A DNA stretch of 25,326 nucleotides from Prolixibacteraceae bacterium (GCA_023228025.1 JALOCD010000060.1:1-25326); one strand, 5' to 3'; shown: positions 6,935 through 15,570, numbered from the stretch's first letter. The notes: a model not told the origin generated them from the sequence alone. Made by a program: numbers and translations.

Positions 6935-8374
6935 CTACTCAAACATCAAATAGAACGTAGCTATGCCAGAAAGATAACCAACAAGAGCCAATAAACTTAT
7001 TTTCTTCAGATACCAAATGAAATCAATCTTCTCAATCCCCATAGCTGCAACACCGGCAGCTGAGCCGATAATCAAAATGCTACCACCAGTCCCGGCACAA
7101 TATGCAAGTAATTCCCAAAATGTTCCATCCTGAACGAAAAATGCTTCGTAGCCAATTGATCCGGGAAGTGCAATATCATACATCCCCATTGATCCTGCAA
7201 CCAAAGGCACATTGTCAACAATTGAGGATAAAAGACCAATCGCGGAATTTATAAGGTAAACATTCCCTAAGTGTGCGTTGAGCCAACCTGCCATAATATT
7301 CAAATGACCTGCTGATTGCAGACAGGAAACAGCAGATAAGATACCAAGAAAAAACAATACAGTAGGAGTATCTACTTTCCTGAGAATATTAAAAACCTTG
7401 AGTTTGTCCGTGACTTCAATAGGCTTCGATCTGTGTATAATTTCGGTAAGAATCCAAAGTACACCTAAGCCAAACAACATGCCCATGTAGGGAGGTAGAT
7501 GAGTGATTGTTTTAAATACTGGAACAAAAAGCAAAGCTCCGACCCCTGTTAAGAAAACAATTATCCTTTCACTATCTGAAGCGACTGAGACTTCACGTTT
7601 CATTCTCATCGGACGTTTTACCGATCCTTCCAAATTGTACGAGACAATAATTAAGGGTACTGCAATACTTATCAGGCTTGGTAAAAAAACTTTAGCCATT
7701 ATCGACAATGCAGTAATCTGGCCTCCAATCCATAACATGATAGTTGTAACATCTCCAATAGGCGACCAGGCACCTCCAGAATTTGCAGCCAATACTACCA
7801 TCGAAGCAAAAAACCACCGGGTTTTCTTATCATCAATTAATTTCTTAAGCAAGGCAACCATAACGATAGTGGTTGTCAGGTTATCCAAAACAGCAGACAT
7901 AAAAAAAGTAATTGGTGCAATGATCCAGAGTAGTTTGACTTTGTTTGTCGTTGTAATCTTGTCAGTTATGACTTTAAATCCTTCATGTTGATCGATAATC
8001 TCAACAATTGTCATAGCCCCGAGCAGAAAAAACAAAATCTCCGAAATTTCAATCAGATGATGTTCAAGTTCTTCAACAACAAAACGATAAGGTGAACTAG
8101 AAATACTTATTTTATCAGCCCAACCAGAATCTAACCATTGAGATTCTGTAAGAGATGGCTTTATATGGACAATTATATTTTTTATTTGATTTCCAAACTC
8201 TCCCCAAGATGGACTAAAACCAAGGCTAAGTATATTTTCAGCACTCAATATGTAAACAGTCCAGGTCAGAACACCTATAATCAAAGCTGTTGCAGCCTTA
8301 TCAATTTTTAAAGGATGTTCAAGAGCAATAACAACATAACCAAAGATAAAAATGAGAAGAACAAAGTAAAACAT
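6935..8374 (-). CDS. nhaD: NhaD-type Na+/H+ antiporter
   Basis: Inner-membrane sodium/proton antiporter of the ArsB/NhaD superfamily; 479 residues with about 11-12 hydrophobic segments. Family signatures seen are F-F-L-L-G-A-M-T-I-V-E-I-I-D (116-128), F-F-M-S-A-V-L-D-N-L-T-T-T-I (157-170), where Asp164 and Asn165 are the kind of residues that bind the cation, A-N-S-G-G-A-W-S-P-I-G-D-V-T-T (197-211), and S-S-I-V-D-N-V-P-L-V-A-G in the second half with A-Y-C-A-G-T-G-G-S near the C-terminus. It follows a 39-codon membrane peptide gene by 32 bases, probably in one transcript. The regulator and kinase genes diverge upstream. Role: Na+ export and pH homeostasis. The family is clear. Confidence 0.93.
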   Translation of the reverse strand: MFYFVLLIFIFGYVVIALEHPLKIDKAATALIIGVLTWTVYILSAENILSLGFSPSWGEFGNQIKNIIVHIKPSLTESQWLDSGWADKISISSSPYRFVVEELEHHLIEISEILFFLLGAMTIVEIIDQHEGFKVITDKITTTNKVKLLWIIAPITFFMSAVLDNLTTTIVMVALLKKLIDDKKTRWFFASMVVLAANSGGAWSPIGDVTTIMLWIGGQITALSIMAKVFLPSLISIAVPLIIVSYNLEGSVKRPMRMKREVSVASDSERIIVFLTGVGALLFVPVFKTITHLPPYMGMLFGLGVLWILTEIIHRSKPIEVTDKLKVFNILRKVDTPTVLFFLGILSAVSCLQSAGHLNIMAGWLNAHLGNVYLINSAIGLLSSIVDNVPLVAGSMGMYDIALPGSIGYEAFFVQDGTFWELLAYCAGTGGSILIIGSAAGVAAMGIEKIDFIWYLKKISLLALVGYLSGIATFYLMFE

Positions 8375-8406
8375 GTGTGTTAAGTTGAAATATCAATTAG
8401 GAATCA

Positions 8407-8526
8407 CTATTTGTATAGGAATTCCGGAAATCCCAATAGTTTTAGTATATATAAAATAAGAAAGAGGCCTACGATTACTACCAAAAACCCATATTTGTTC
8501 AAGAACTTATTTCCTTTTTCTTCCAT
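8407..8526 (-). CDS. 39-residue single-pass membrane peptide upstream of nhaD
   Basis: A short frame from ATG at 8526 to TAG at 8407. It starts M-E-E-K-G-N-K-F-L-N-K-Y, continues with an uninterrupted hydrophobic helix of about 17 residues (G-F-L-V-V-I-V-G-L-F-L-I-L-Y-I-L, residues 13-28), and ends K-L-L-G-F-P-E-F-L-Y-K. The layout is a charged N-terminus, one membrane helix and a short tail. It precedes nhaD by 32 bases on the same strand and is preceded by an exact -7 element, so it looks like the first gene of the nhaD transcript. It could be a small accessory subunit or regulator of the antiporter, by analogy with other small membrane proteins beside transporters. I know no named family for it. 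Confidence 0.6.
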   Translation of the reverse strand: MEEKGNKFLNKYGFLVVIVGLFLILYILKLLGFPEFLYK

Positions 8527-8558
8527 GGTGAGAGAATTTACTTTTATTATTACTAACC

Positions 8559-8605
8559 CAAATCTAGGTTGATAGACAAGACAACAGATTAAAAAACGAT
8601 TAAAA
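8559..8605 (-). promoter_or_regulatory. promoter and 11-bp direct-repeat site for the small peptide-nhaD unit
   Basis: Read on the minus strand, TAGATTTG at 8566-8559 is an exact TAnnTTTG -7 element 33 bases before the small peptide start. On the plus strand GATTAAAA occurs at 8587-8594 and again at 8598-8605, an 11-bp period, placing the repeats 20-40 bases upstream of the -7 element. This is an OmpR-type operator arrangement like that at 6531-6563. The divergent regulator at 8857 is the obvious candidate to bind it. Confidence 0.45.
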
Positions 8606-8613
8606 TTTCGTGG

Positions 8614-8647
8614 AAATAGTGTTTATGAACATTTCAATACACTATTT
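8614..8647. repeat. inverted repeat in the nhaD/regulator gap
   Basis: AAATAGTG (8614-8621) and CACTATTT (8640-8647) are perfect 8-bp arms with 18 bases between. They sit in the middle of the 330-base gap 8527-8856, which otherwise holds the direct repeats and -7 element described for the nhaD side and nothing else clear. The pair may be an operator or chance. Confidence 0.3.
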
Positions 8648-8856
8648 TTAAATCGTCCTCGTTGATTGTTTTGTAGAGTAACGATTTGCTGAAACACTTC
8701 AAAAGCAACTACATAAATATTATTTTGGAATTGATAGTTCAATCGCAGCAAAAATCATTAAATTACATTCCACAATATAAAGTTGCAAATTCAAGATAAT
8801 GAGGTGAATGTTTCCGGTAATTTCCTCAAATATGAATAAAATGCAGTTGTGATAAC

Positions 8857-9555
8857 ATGATTCAGCAGAATACCAGGATACTTATAGTCGAAGATGAACC
8901 AAAGGTTGCCTCATTTCTCAAACGCGGACTCGAGGAGAATGAATACTCTTGTGAGATTGCCTTTGACGGATTAATGGGAAGAAAAATGTTTGATACCGGA
9001 AGGTATGATTTAATTATTCTCGATATTAATCTACCTTACAAGAATGGGATTGAGTTGTGCAAAGAGATAAGGCACAGCAACCAGAAAATTCCTGTGGTTG
9101 TGTTGACAGCGCTGGGGACAACAGAAGATAAACTTTTAGGATTTGATTCTGGAGCTGACGATTATCTGTTAAAGCCTTTTGAGTTTCGCGAATTGCTTGC
9201 ACGCATCCGATCACTCTTAAAAAGAATTTCAATTGCTGAAACAGGAGAGGATATAATTACCTTTCTTGACCTTGAAGTGAACCTAAATACTTATGAGGTT
9301 AAACGCGGAGGTGAAAAGATTGTGCTTACTCAAAAGGAGTTTGCGTTGTTAGTGTTCTTACTGCGGAACAAAGGGAGGGCTTTGTCAAGGAATGAGATTG
9401 CAGAGAATGTTTGGGGTATAAATTTTGATACAGGAACAAATATTATCGATGTTTATGTGAATTTTCTGAGAAAAAAAATTGATAAATGTTATCCTAAGAA
9501 ATTGATTCATACCCAGACAGGCATAGGCTACATTTTAAAAGAAGAAAAGGAATGA
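8857..9555 (+). CDS. two-component response regulator, OmpR/PhoB type
   Basis: A 232-residue DNA-binding regulator. The receiver has acidic residues E12-D13, phosphoacceptor Asp56 in L-I-I-L-D-I-N-L-P, a Thr at 84 (V-V-L-T-A) and Lys107 in Y-L-L-K-P-F. The winged-helix domain has L-T-Q-K-E-F-A-L-L, N-I-I-D-V-Y-V-N-F-L-R-K-K-I and the terminal G-I-G-Y-I-L. The sequence resembles the CusR/CopR branch that often answers to metals or envelope stress, but that branch is broad. It overlaps the next gene by ATGA (9552-9555), so regulator and kinase are co-translated. It diverges from the small peptide-nhaD unit, which makes nhaD a plausible target. Confidence 0.93.
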   Translation: MIQQNTRILIVEDEPKVASFLKRGLEENEYSCEIAFDGLMGRKMFDTGRYDLIILDINLPYKNGIELCKEIRHSNQKIPVVVLTALGTTEDKLLGFDSGADDYLLKPFEFRELLARIRSLLKRISIAETGEDIITFLDLEVNLNTYEVKRGGEKIVLTQKEFALLVFLLRNKGRALSRNEIAENVWGINFDTGTNIIDVYVNFLRKKIDKCYPKKLIHTQTGIGYILKEEKE

Positions 9556-10928
9556 AATATAATATAAAGACCCGACTCGCTCTCCAGTTTACCTATATAG
9601 TTACAATTATTCTTATTTTGTTTTCTTTTATAATATATTATTTCTCAGCTGATTATCGTGAGTATGAATTTTATTCCCGCCTAAAACAAAAGGCAATCAA
9701 CACCGCCAAGCTTTTAATAGAAGTTAAAGAAGTTGACTATAATTTGATGAAAATTATTGATAAGAATACCATAAACGCCATCAATAATGAAAAGGTTTTG
9801 ATCTATAATTACAAAAACCTTCTTATTTACAATAGTTCAGATAATGATTTGATTACTACTTCAAAAGCACTTCTGGAGAAAATTAGGCTATTAAAAGATG
9901 TACGGTACCACGAAGGGGGGAAGGAGGTTATTGGGCTACTTTACATGGATAAGAGTGATCAATATGTGGTAATATCTTCTGCCTTAGATAGCTATGGAAT
10001 AAAGAAACTCAATAATCTGAAGTGGATTATTTTCATTGGGTTTTTTATTAGTATCGGATTAACGGTTTATACTGGCAGAATATACGCAAACAGAGCTCTT
10101 AAACCCATGTCTGATGTAGTGAAGCAGGTTGATAAAATTACCATTTCTAATTTGAATATGAGGGTAAATGAAGGAAACGGGACAGATGAAATTGCACAAC
10201 TCGCCCTGACTTTTAACAAAATGCTTGAACGGTTGGAATCTGCCTTTGAAATGCAAAGGAGTTTTGTTTCAAATGCATCACATGAATTACGTACCCCGCT
10301 AACCTCAATTACAGGACAAATAGAAGTTTCGTTAATGAAATCGAGGACACAGGAAGAATATGAAAAAATTCTGGAGTCTGTTCTTGAGGATATCAAAAAT
10401 CTTAATGCACTTTCAAATGGTTTGCTTGATCTGGCCAAAGCAAGCTCCGATATTTCTGCGATAGCCCTTCATCCATTGCGAATTGATGAAATTCTTTGGA
10501 AAGCCAGGGATGAACTTATTGCGGAGAAAAAAAACTATAACATCTCCATAAAATTTAGTGAACCAATTGAGGATGAAAAGGAATTAACTGTTCTTGGCAA
10601 CGACCATTTACTTAAAACAGCAGTCATTAACCTGATGGATAATGCTTGCAAGTTTTCCTCTGATAAATCTGTTGAAGTTGAATTAAGTATCGAAGGTAAA
10701 TTCATTGTGGCGACATTTGCAGATAGGGGTATCGGAATAGACAAGGAAGATATGGAAAACATATTTCATCCCTTTTTTAGGGCAAATAGCGCCAAAAATA
10801 TTTTCGGTAATGGTTTAGGTCTTTCATTAACTGATAAAATCATTAAGTTGCAGCAGGGAACAATCAAAATAGAATCTCAGCTTGAGCAAGGCACAAGAGT
10901 CACTGTGATGATTCCATGTCTTTCATGA
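9552..10928 (+). CDS. HAMP-domain sensor histidine kinase
   Basis: Sensor kinase of 458 residues, partner of the overlapping regulator gene. Membrane helices are at about 11-31 and 157-175, enclosing a periplasmic sensor of about 125 residues with no recognised fold. A HAMP domain follows (about 176-230: N-R-A-L-K-P-M, then D-E-I-A-Q-L-A-L-T-F-N-K-M). The H box is F-V-S-N-A-S-H-E-L-R-T-P-L with His244. The N box is I-N-L-M-D-N-A-C-K-F-S (359-369), the G1 box is D-R-G-I-G-I (391-396), where Arg replaces the usual Asn, and the G2 box is G-N-G-L-G-L-S-L (419-426). The architecture matches CusS-like kinases; the signal is unknown. The context suggests ionic or osmotic stress. Confidence 0.93.
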   Translation: MKYNIKTRLALQFTYIVTIILILFSFIIYYFSADYREYEFYSRLKQKAINTAKLLIEVKEVDYNLMKIIDKNTINAINNEKVLIYNYKNLLIYNSSDNDLITTSKALLEKIRLLKDVRYHEGGKEVIGLLYMDKSDQYVVISSALDSYGIKKLNNLKWIIFIGFFISIGLTVYTGRIYANRALKPMSDVVKQVDKITISNLNMRVNEGNGTDEIAQLALTFNKMLERLESAFEMQRSFVSNASHELRTPLTSITGQIEVSLMKSRTQEEYEKILESVLEDIKNLNALSNGLLDLAKASSDISAIALHPLRIDEILWKARDELIAEKKNYNISIKFSEPIEDEKELTVLGNDHLLKTAVINLMDNACKFSSDKSVEVELSIEGKFIVATFADRGIGIDKEDMENIFHPFFRANSAKNIFGNGLGLSLTDKIIKLQQGTIKIESQLEQGTRVTVMIPCLS

Positions 10929-11113
10929 TATTAAGTGTGTCGCATGAGCATTGACCTATAACGATTAAGTGGAAAAAACAAACAACTGGAATGATGATAT
11001 CCCGATTTAGGCTCACTGAAAAATCGTTAGAATACTGGTTTATTGAGATATAATGACCTTTAATGGGTTCCCAAATGATAGCATTGAGCTTGTTTTTTTC
11101 AAAGAAATCTGAA

Positions 11114-11138
11114 TGCCAAATAGTAGTCCTCTTTGGCA
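11114..11138 (-). repeat. inverted repeat downstream of the trehalose synthase gene
   Basis: TGCCAAA (11114-11120) and TTTGGCA (11132-11138) are perfect 7-bp arms around 11 bases. The hairpin lies 71 bases past the trehalose gene stop on the minus strand, with a moderately T-rich run after it, so it may be a weak terminator. The gap 10929-11208 (280 bases) holds nothing else supportable. Confidence 0.35.
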
Positions 11139-11208
11139 AGTTAAAAGACATTGAGAAACTTTTGCATGCTCCGGGTGAGTAACAATATAACCGTTTGGAA
11201 TTTAGAGC

Positions 11209-13431
11209 TTATTCGGCAAGAACTTCCAATAGTTCCAATAATGCAGAAATGTCGGTTACATTATATCTGGCGAAAGAAGGGCTTAAACCGACCCGAATAG
11301 AACAGGTGGAAACTGGTAAAGCCTTAAAAAGAAATTCATCAGTTTTATCATCTCCAACAGCAAGGATAAAACCGAACTTTTGATTTGACAACAAAGCATT
11401 CGCTGCTTGTCCTTTATCGTATTTACCGCTTTTTACTTCTAACACTTTATGCCCTTCTAGTATTTCAAAATCTGTTTTATAATGGATTATCTCAGATAGA
11501 TCATCCCGCAATTCATGTAGACGCAATTGTGCAAAATCTGAATCAGCATTTCGATAATGCCAGGCAATACTGCCAGTTTTTTCTTCGATAAAAGTACCGT
11601 TGCAACGACTTACATATTCGTTCATAATTGGTAAAACCGCTTCTTTCCATTGTTCACCTGTGTTGATTGTAACTTCCCAATCACCGACTCCTTTTCTAAT
11701 ATAGTAGCCATGTTCGGCTACCAAACTGACATTAACACCTGCAAATTGCATTTCAAGAAATTTCTTATCCCTCCCGCTGACGATAACAACTTGGTTTTTA
11801 TCATCATTTGACAATTTCTTTATGATTTTCACTGTGTTTTCATTAATTGTTGCCAGTTCTGGAAATTTTGCAAACGGCACAAGCGTACCGTCATAGTCGA
11901 GAAAAAGAATCCTCCTGTCGGCTTTTCGGTAATCAGAAACGATTTGCGATGAAACTGTCTTGTTGATAAACCTTACGCTCACTAATTTCTGCAATTTTTT
12001 TGTGTCATATGTCTGGTTGAAAAAATCAAAAGCCCAGGTAAAAACGTTGTAGTTGGAAATTCGGTTTTGCATCCTTTCGAGGCGGGTATGTTTTTCCTCC
12101 GGTTTCATCTCAAGGGCCTTAAAGATTGCCTCTGCCATTTCGATATTATCAGCCGGATTAATTATTAAAGCTTCGTTTAATTCTGCCGCTGCACCAGCCA
12201 TCTCGCTTAGGATTAAAACCCCTTTATTTTCAATCTGACAAGCCACATATTCCTTGGCAACAAGGTTCATCCCGTCGCGCAAAGGGGTAATTAGCCCAAC
12301 ATCACTCAAATCGTAAAGTGCAACGAGCTCATTAAACGATAACGATTTGTACTGGTAAATTATTGGTCGCCAGGCTAAAGAACTGTATTTGCCATTAATT
12401 CGGCCTACTATTGCTTCTATCTCCTTTTTTAACTTTTTGTATTTTCCAATGTTAGCACGGGATGGGACAACAACCATATTGAAAACAGCCTTTGAATGCC
12501 AGGAAGGAAATTCTTCAAGGAATGTTTCATATCCTTTGAGCCTTAGCAGTAAACCCTTTGAATAATCGAGCCTGTCAACAGAAAAGATTAGTTTTTGCCT
12601 GGCCAGATGAAGTTTGATCTTTTGCTTTTCTGCTAAAACATGTTCTTTCAGACATGCATCATGAAATTTATCATAATCAATTCCAATGGGGAAAGCGTCC
12701 GCTTTGACCCGCTTATTCGGGGTATATATGATATTTTGATGGACCTCAAAACCTGTTGTTCGCTTTACACACTTGATAAAGTGTTGTGTATAATCATGGG
12801 TGTGAAATCCGATCAAATCGGCTCCCAACATTCCTTTAACAATAGACTCACGCCAACGGCGTGGCAAGAGCCTGAAAATTTCAAAAGATGGGAACGGAAT
12901 ATGTAGAAAGAAGCCAATGGTGGCATCAGGTATTTTTTCCCTGATCATTTCGGGCAGCAACATTAACTGATAATCGTGAATCCAAATAAAATCACCCGGT
13001 TGGATAATTTTAATCAACTCTTCGCAATATTTTGAATTGGCTTCCTGATAAGCCTTATAATAGTCGTTGTTAAACACGCTATACGATGGGAAATAATGAA
13101 ATAATGGCCAAATCAGGTCATTGCAAAAACCACCGTAAAAAAGATCATTTAGAGTCGACGTAATAGTAACCGGGAGGATATCAAAATTTTCATTTTCAAA
13201 GCTCTCAGGCGGTACATTTTCAGCTAAATTATCGTTGATGCCTACCCAAACAATTTTACTGTTTTTTAGGACTTTGTTGTTGGCTTTAAAGTTTTCGGAC
13301 AAAGCAAGTATAGCTGAAACAAGACCGCCTGAATTTTGAACGGCTTTGTAACCTTTTTTGGTCTTAGTTAATTTGAAAGGCAAACGATATGCAGCAATTA
13401 CCAGCCTTTCAAAAGGAGTTTCATTGACCAT
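11209..13431 (-). CDS. bifunctional trehalose-6-phosphate synthase/phosphatase
   Basis: Makes trehalose in two steps: a GT20 synthase transfers glucose from UDP-glucose to glucose-6-phosphate, and a HAD phosphatase removes the phosphate. The 740-residue fusion has the OtsA-like domain at about 8-480, with G-G-L-V-S-A-I (35-41), W-I-H-D-Y-Q-L-M-L-L-P (150-160), F-F-L-H-I-P-F-P-S (174-182), V-D-R-L-D-Y-S-K-G (285-293) and T-P-L-R-D-G-M-N-L-V-A-K-E-Y (382-395). The OtsB-like domain begins near 500 with L-D-Y-D-G-T (Asp512 nucleophile, Asp514), then I-V-S-G-R-D and V-G-D-D-K-T-D-E. Near the N-terminus the usual S-N-R-L-P reads A-Y-R-L-P, keeping the phosphate-binding Arg. It precedes the GH15 gene's 3' end in orientation and forms the trehalose part of the osmotic block. 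Confidence 0.93.
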   Translation of the reverse strand: MVNETPFERLVIAAYRLPFKLTKTKKGYKAVQNSGGLVSAILALSENFKANNKVLKNSKIVWVGINDNLAENVPPESFENENFDILPVTITSTLNDLFYGGFCNDLIWPLFHYFPSYSVFNNDYYKAYQEANSKYCEELIKIIQPGDFIWIHDYQLMLLPEMIREKIPDATIGFFLHIPFPSFEIFRLLPRRWRESIVKGMLGADLIGFHTHDYTQHFIKCVKRTTGFEVHQNIIYTPNKRVKADAFPIGIDYDKFHDACLKEHVLAEKQKIKLHLARQKLIFSVDRLDYSKGLLLRLKGYETFLEEFPSWHSKAVFNMVVVPSRANIGKYKKLKKEIEAIVGRINGKYSSLAWRPIIYQYKSLSFNELVALYDLSDVGLITPLRDGMNLVAKEYVACQIENKGVLILSEMAGAAAELNEALIINPADNIEMAEAIFKALEMKPEEKHTRLERMQNRISNYNVFTWAFDFFNQTYDTKKLQKLVSVRFINKTVSSQIVSDYRKADRRILFLDYDGTLVPFAKFPELATINENTVKIIKKLSNDDKNQVVIVSGRDKKFLEMQFAGVNVSLVAEHGYYIRKGVGDWEVTINTGEQWKEAVLPIMNEYVSRCNGTFIEEKTGSIAWHYRNADSDFAQLRLHELRDDLSEIIHYKTDFEILEGHKVLEVKSGKYDKGQAANALLSNQKFGFILAVGDDKTDEFLFKALPVSTCSIRVGLSPSFARYNVTDISALLELLEVLAE

Positions 13432-13494
13432 TCCATTACTGTTTTGTACGTTGCATTACTTATCTTACTTAGTAAAAGCAATGTTGGGTTTGCT

Positions 13495-13529
13495 CAAATA
13501 TAGCCAAAATTTGTTAGCTCTAAACCAAA
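13495..13529 (-). promoter_or_regulatory. promoter of the trehalose synthase gene
   Basis: On the minus strand, TATATTTG at 13502-13495 matches TAnnTTTG exactly, 63 bases before the start at 13431. TTTG at 13529-13526 lies 23 bases upstream, close to the usual -33 spacing. An own promoter fits the 156-base gap behind the GH15 gene. Confidence 0.45.
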
Positions 13530-13587
13530 TAGAAAGATAAGATTATGGATCAGTCTTTTAGCAATTCTATATATTCAAATGGCAACG

Positions 13588-15381
13588 CTACGGTTTAATA
13601 AATTTTGAAATATATACCTCCTCTGAAAATAGTCTGGCCGTATTAATTAACGCTAAATGAGAATAGGCTTGCGGAAAATTTCCCAAAAGCCTTTTTGTGT
13701 CAAAATCAATATCTTCGCTAAAAAGTCCCAGGTGGTTTGCACAAGCCAAAAGGTTGTCAAATATGATTTTGGCCTCTTCTGTATTTCCTGTTTTGTACAA
13801 CGCCTGGACTAACCAAAAGGTGCATATTGTAAATGAAGAGGTTGGTTTGCCAAAATCATCGGCGTTGATGTACCGATACATTAACCCGTTATAAAAAAGA
13901 GCATTTTTAACCGCAGTCACGGTTTTTTTATATTTTATATCCCCGGCATCAATAAAACCATACTCGGCCATGAGCAGCAAGGAGGCATCAAGATCTGAAT
14001 TGCAATAGGTTTGGGTGAAAGTTTGCAAATCCTCCTTCCATCCGTTATTTAAGACATCCTCTTTAATGTTATTTGCGATGCCTTGCCAAACTTCAGCATA
14101 GTACTTTTTATTCAGGAAACCTGCAATTTTCGTAGCTCTGTCCATCGCAACCCAACTCATTACTTTAGAGAAGACAAAGTGTTTTTCCCCGTCTCGTATT
14201 TCCCAGATTCCTTTATCTGGTTTTTCCCATTGAGAAGAAACGGTACGGGTAATATTACGAACCGTTTCCCACATTTCTTCGATTTCATCGAGAGTACCGG
14301 GGAAAAACACGTAATATTGGTAGATAACATTCAACAGGTAACCAAACACATCATTTTGCCGTTGAGAATAGGCTGCATTGCCAATTCTTACTGGCTTCGA
14401 TTTACTATAGCCCGAAAAGTGGGGCAAGTCTGCTTCGTTAAGAGCCCGTTCTCCTCTGATTCCATACATGATCTGGAATGAATCGTGTTTTGACTGAAGA
14501 ATTCTCTTAATATAGCCTAAAAATCCATGTGCCGATTTGTAATGGCCCATTTTAATCAGCGTATCTACTGACATGGACGCATCGCGTAACCAACAAAAAC
14601 GATAGTCCCAATTACGCACTTCTCCGATTGATTCGGGAATACTGGTTGTTAAAGCAGCTAAAATTGCACCTGAAGACTGAAACGTCATTAATTTAAGTAC
14701 CAACACGCTTCTGATTATTTCCTCGGTATATTTTTGGTATTTCTTTGTGCGGTTAGATAAGTTTAACCAATATACCTTGGTCCGTTGGTATTCAAGATAG
14801 GCACGGTTTATATCTATATCGATTAACTTTTGATTATAAGATAAAAGTAGAAATTGTGTGTCTTTAAGTTCAATTTCCTTTTCATCCAAAATATCATTGA
14901 GGATTAAACTAGAATATAAATAAATGCAGTCATTAGGATTGATTTTTGAGTAAGTACGTATATAACTCTCCTGTATTACATGAGCGACTTCGTCCCTTGC
15001 ATAGTTAAGTAAAGGATTATAGCTGACCTTAAATGTTGGTTTTCCGGATAGGAGCCTGATATAACGATAAATCTCTGAGGGGGCAAAATAATCATTGTCG
15101 ATTGTTTTGTAACGGGGCATAAAATCAATTACCTCAAAAGAATCTTGTCCCGATCTAAATTGGGTACATAATACATTTGTCCTGTAAAAATACTTTTGAT
15201 TTATTGTGTAGACACTGTCTGCAACGATACTAAACGAACCACCTTTTTCATTATCGAGAATTTTGGCGAAAACCGATGGTGAATCGAAATCAGGCAGACA
15301 ACACCAATCAATGCTTCCTTTCTCTGATACAAGGGCAGCGCTCCGACAATTGCCAATGACACCGTAATTCAGGTTATTCAT
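13588..15381 (-). CDS. GH15 family glycoside hydrolase (trehalase or glucoamylase type)
   Basis: Inverting alpha-glucosidase of 597 residues with no signal peptide, so cytoplasmic. The N-terminal beta-sandwich region (about 1-210) opens with Y-G-V-I-G-N-C-R-S-A-A-L-V and S-I-D-W-C-C-L-P. The (alpha/alpha)6 barrel follows, with N-W-D-Y-R-F-C-W-L-R-D-A (257-268), K-G-I-W-E-I-R (390-396) carrying the likely catalytic acid Glu394, and L-F-S-E-D (553-557) carrying the likely base Glu556, followed by G-N-F-P-Q-A-Y-S-H-L. The bacterial GH15 group includes trehalases and glucoamylases that cannot be told apart from motifs. Lying beside a trehalose-making fusion, it may recycle trehalose or take glucose from storage glucan. 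Own promoter likely. Confidence 0.9.
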   Translation of the reverse strand: MNNLNYGVIGNCRSAALVSEKGSIDWCCLPDFDSPSVFAKILDNEKGGSFSIVADSVYTINQKYFYRTNVLCTQFRSGQDSFEVIDFMPRYKTIDNDYFAPSEIYRYIRLLSGKPTFKVSYNPLLNYARDEVAHVIQESYIRTYSKINPNDCIYLYSSLILNDILDEKEIELKDTQFLLLSYNQKLIDIDINRAYLEYQRTKVYWLNLSNRTKKYQKYTEEIIRSVLVLKLMTFQSSGAILAALTTSIPESIGEVRNWDYRFCWLRDASMSVDTLIKMGHYKSAHGFLGYIKRILQSKHDSFQIMYGIRGERALNEADLPHFSGYSKSKPVRIGNAAYSQRQNDVFGYLLNVIYQYYVFFPGTLDEIEEMWETVRNITRTVSSQWEKPDKGIWEIRDGEKHFVFSKVMSWVAMDRATKIAGFLNKKYYAEVWQGIANNIKEDVLNNGWKEDLQTFTQTYCNSDLDASLLLMAEYGFIDAGDIKYKKTVTAVKNALFYNGLMYRYINADDFGKPTSSFTICTFWLVQALYKTGNTEEAKIIFDNLLACANHLGLFSEDIDFDTKRLLGNFPQAYSHLALINTARLFSEEVYISKFIKP

Positions 15382-15403
15382 TTATAATGATTTTTAATTC
15401 CTT

Positions 15404-15435
15404 CCAATATATGTATAAAGGGATTAAAATGCAAA
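15404..15435 (-). promoter_or_regulatory. promoter of the GH15 gene
   Basis: On the minus strand TATATTGG (15411-15404) is one mismatch from TAnnTTTG, and TTTG at 15435-15432 lies 20 bases upstream, a good -33 spacing. The start codon is 22 bases downstream. Confidence 0.4.
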
Positions 15436-15471
15436 AATTTGCCATAGGACTGATAGATTAATCTTATATTT

Positions 15472-15552
15472 GTGAATTTCCGCGAGTACCTGGCATATTG
15501 CACAGGAACAGGAGGGAGCGCTTTAACCTACATTTTGCAAGATCAGTTTTAA
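15472..15552 (+). pseudogene. relic of a second NhaD antiporter (C-terminal fragment)
   Basis: Plus-strand codons here read N-F-R-E-Y-L-A-Y-C-T-G-T-G-G-S-A-L. The intact nhaD product of this window has W-E-L-L-A-Y-C-A-G-T-G-G-S-I-L near its C-terminus, and 11 of 15 aligned residues from R-E-Y to S-A-L are identical. Homology stops after S-A-L; the frame ends at TAA 15552, and a stop lies just upstream at 15454-15456. The nucleotide match to nhaD is much poorer than the protein match, so this is not a recent copy but the remains of a diverged paralogue. It lies between the GH15 gene and the 3' end of the ClC gene, both on the opposite strand. Confidence 0.5.
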
Positions 15553-15570
15553 TTATCGACAGGTATTGCA

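Noticed and set aside
7503..7991. Plus-strand frame of 162 codons inside nhaD
   Set aside because: It is antisense to a clear membrane antiporter gene and has no motif of its own.
10900..11151. Minus-strand frame of 83 codons between the sensor kinase and the trehalose gene
   Set aside because: It runs into the end of the kinase gene, shows no family pattern, and contains the 11114-11138 inverted repeat; a chance frame is more likely, though a small decayed gene cannot be excluded.
15438..15472. Plus-strand TTTG-N23-TATATTTG promoter-like pair
   Set aside because: It would drive only the NhaD relic and run antisense into the ClC gene; in AT-rich DNA this match may be chance, or a leftover of the lost gene.
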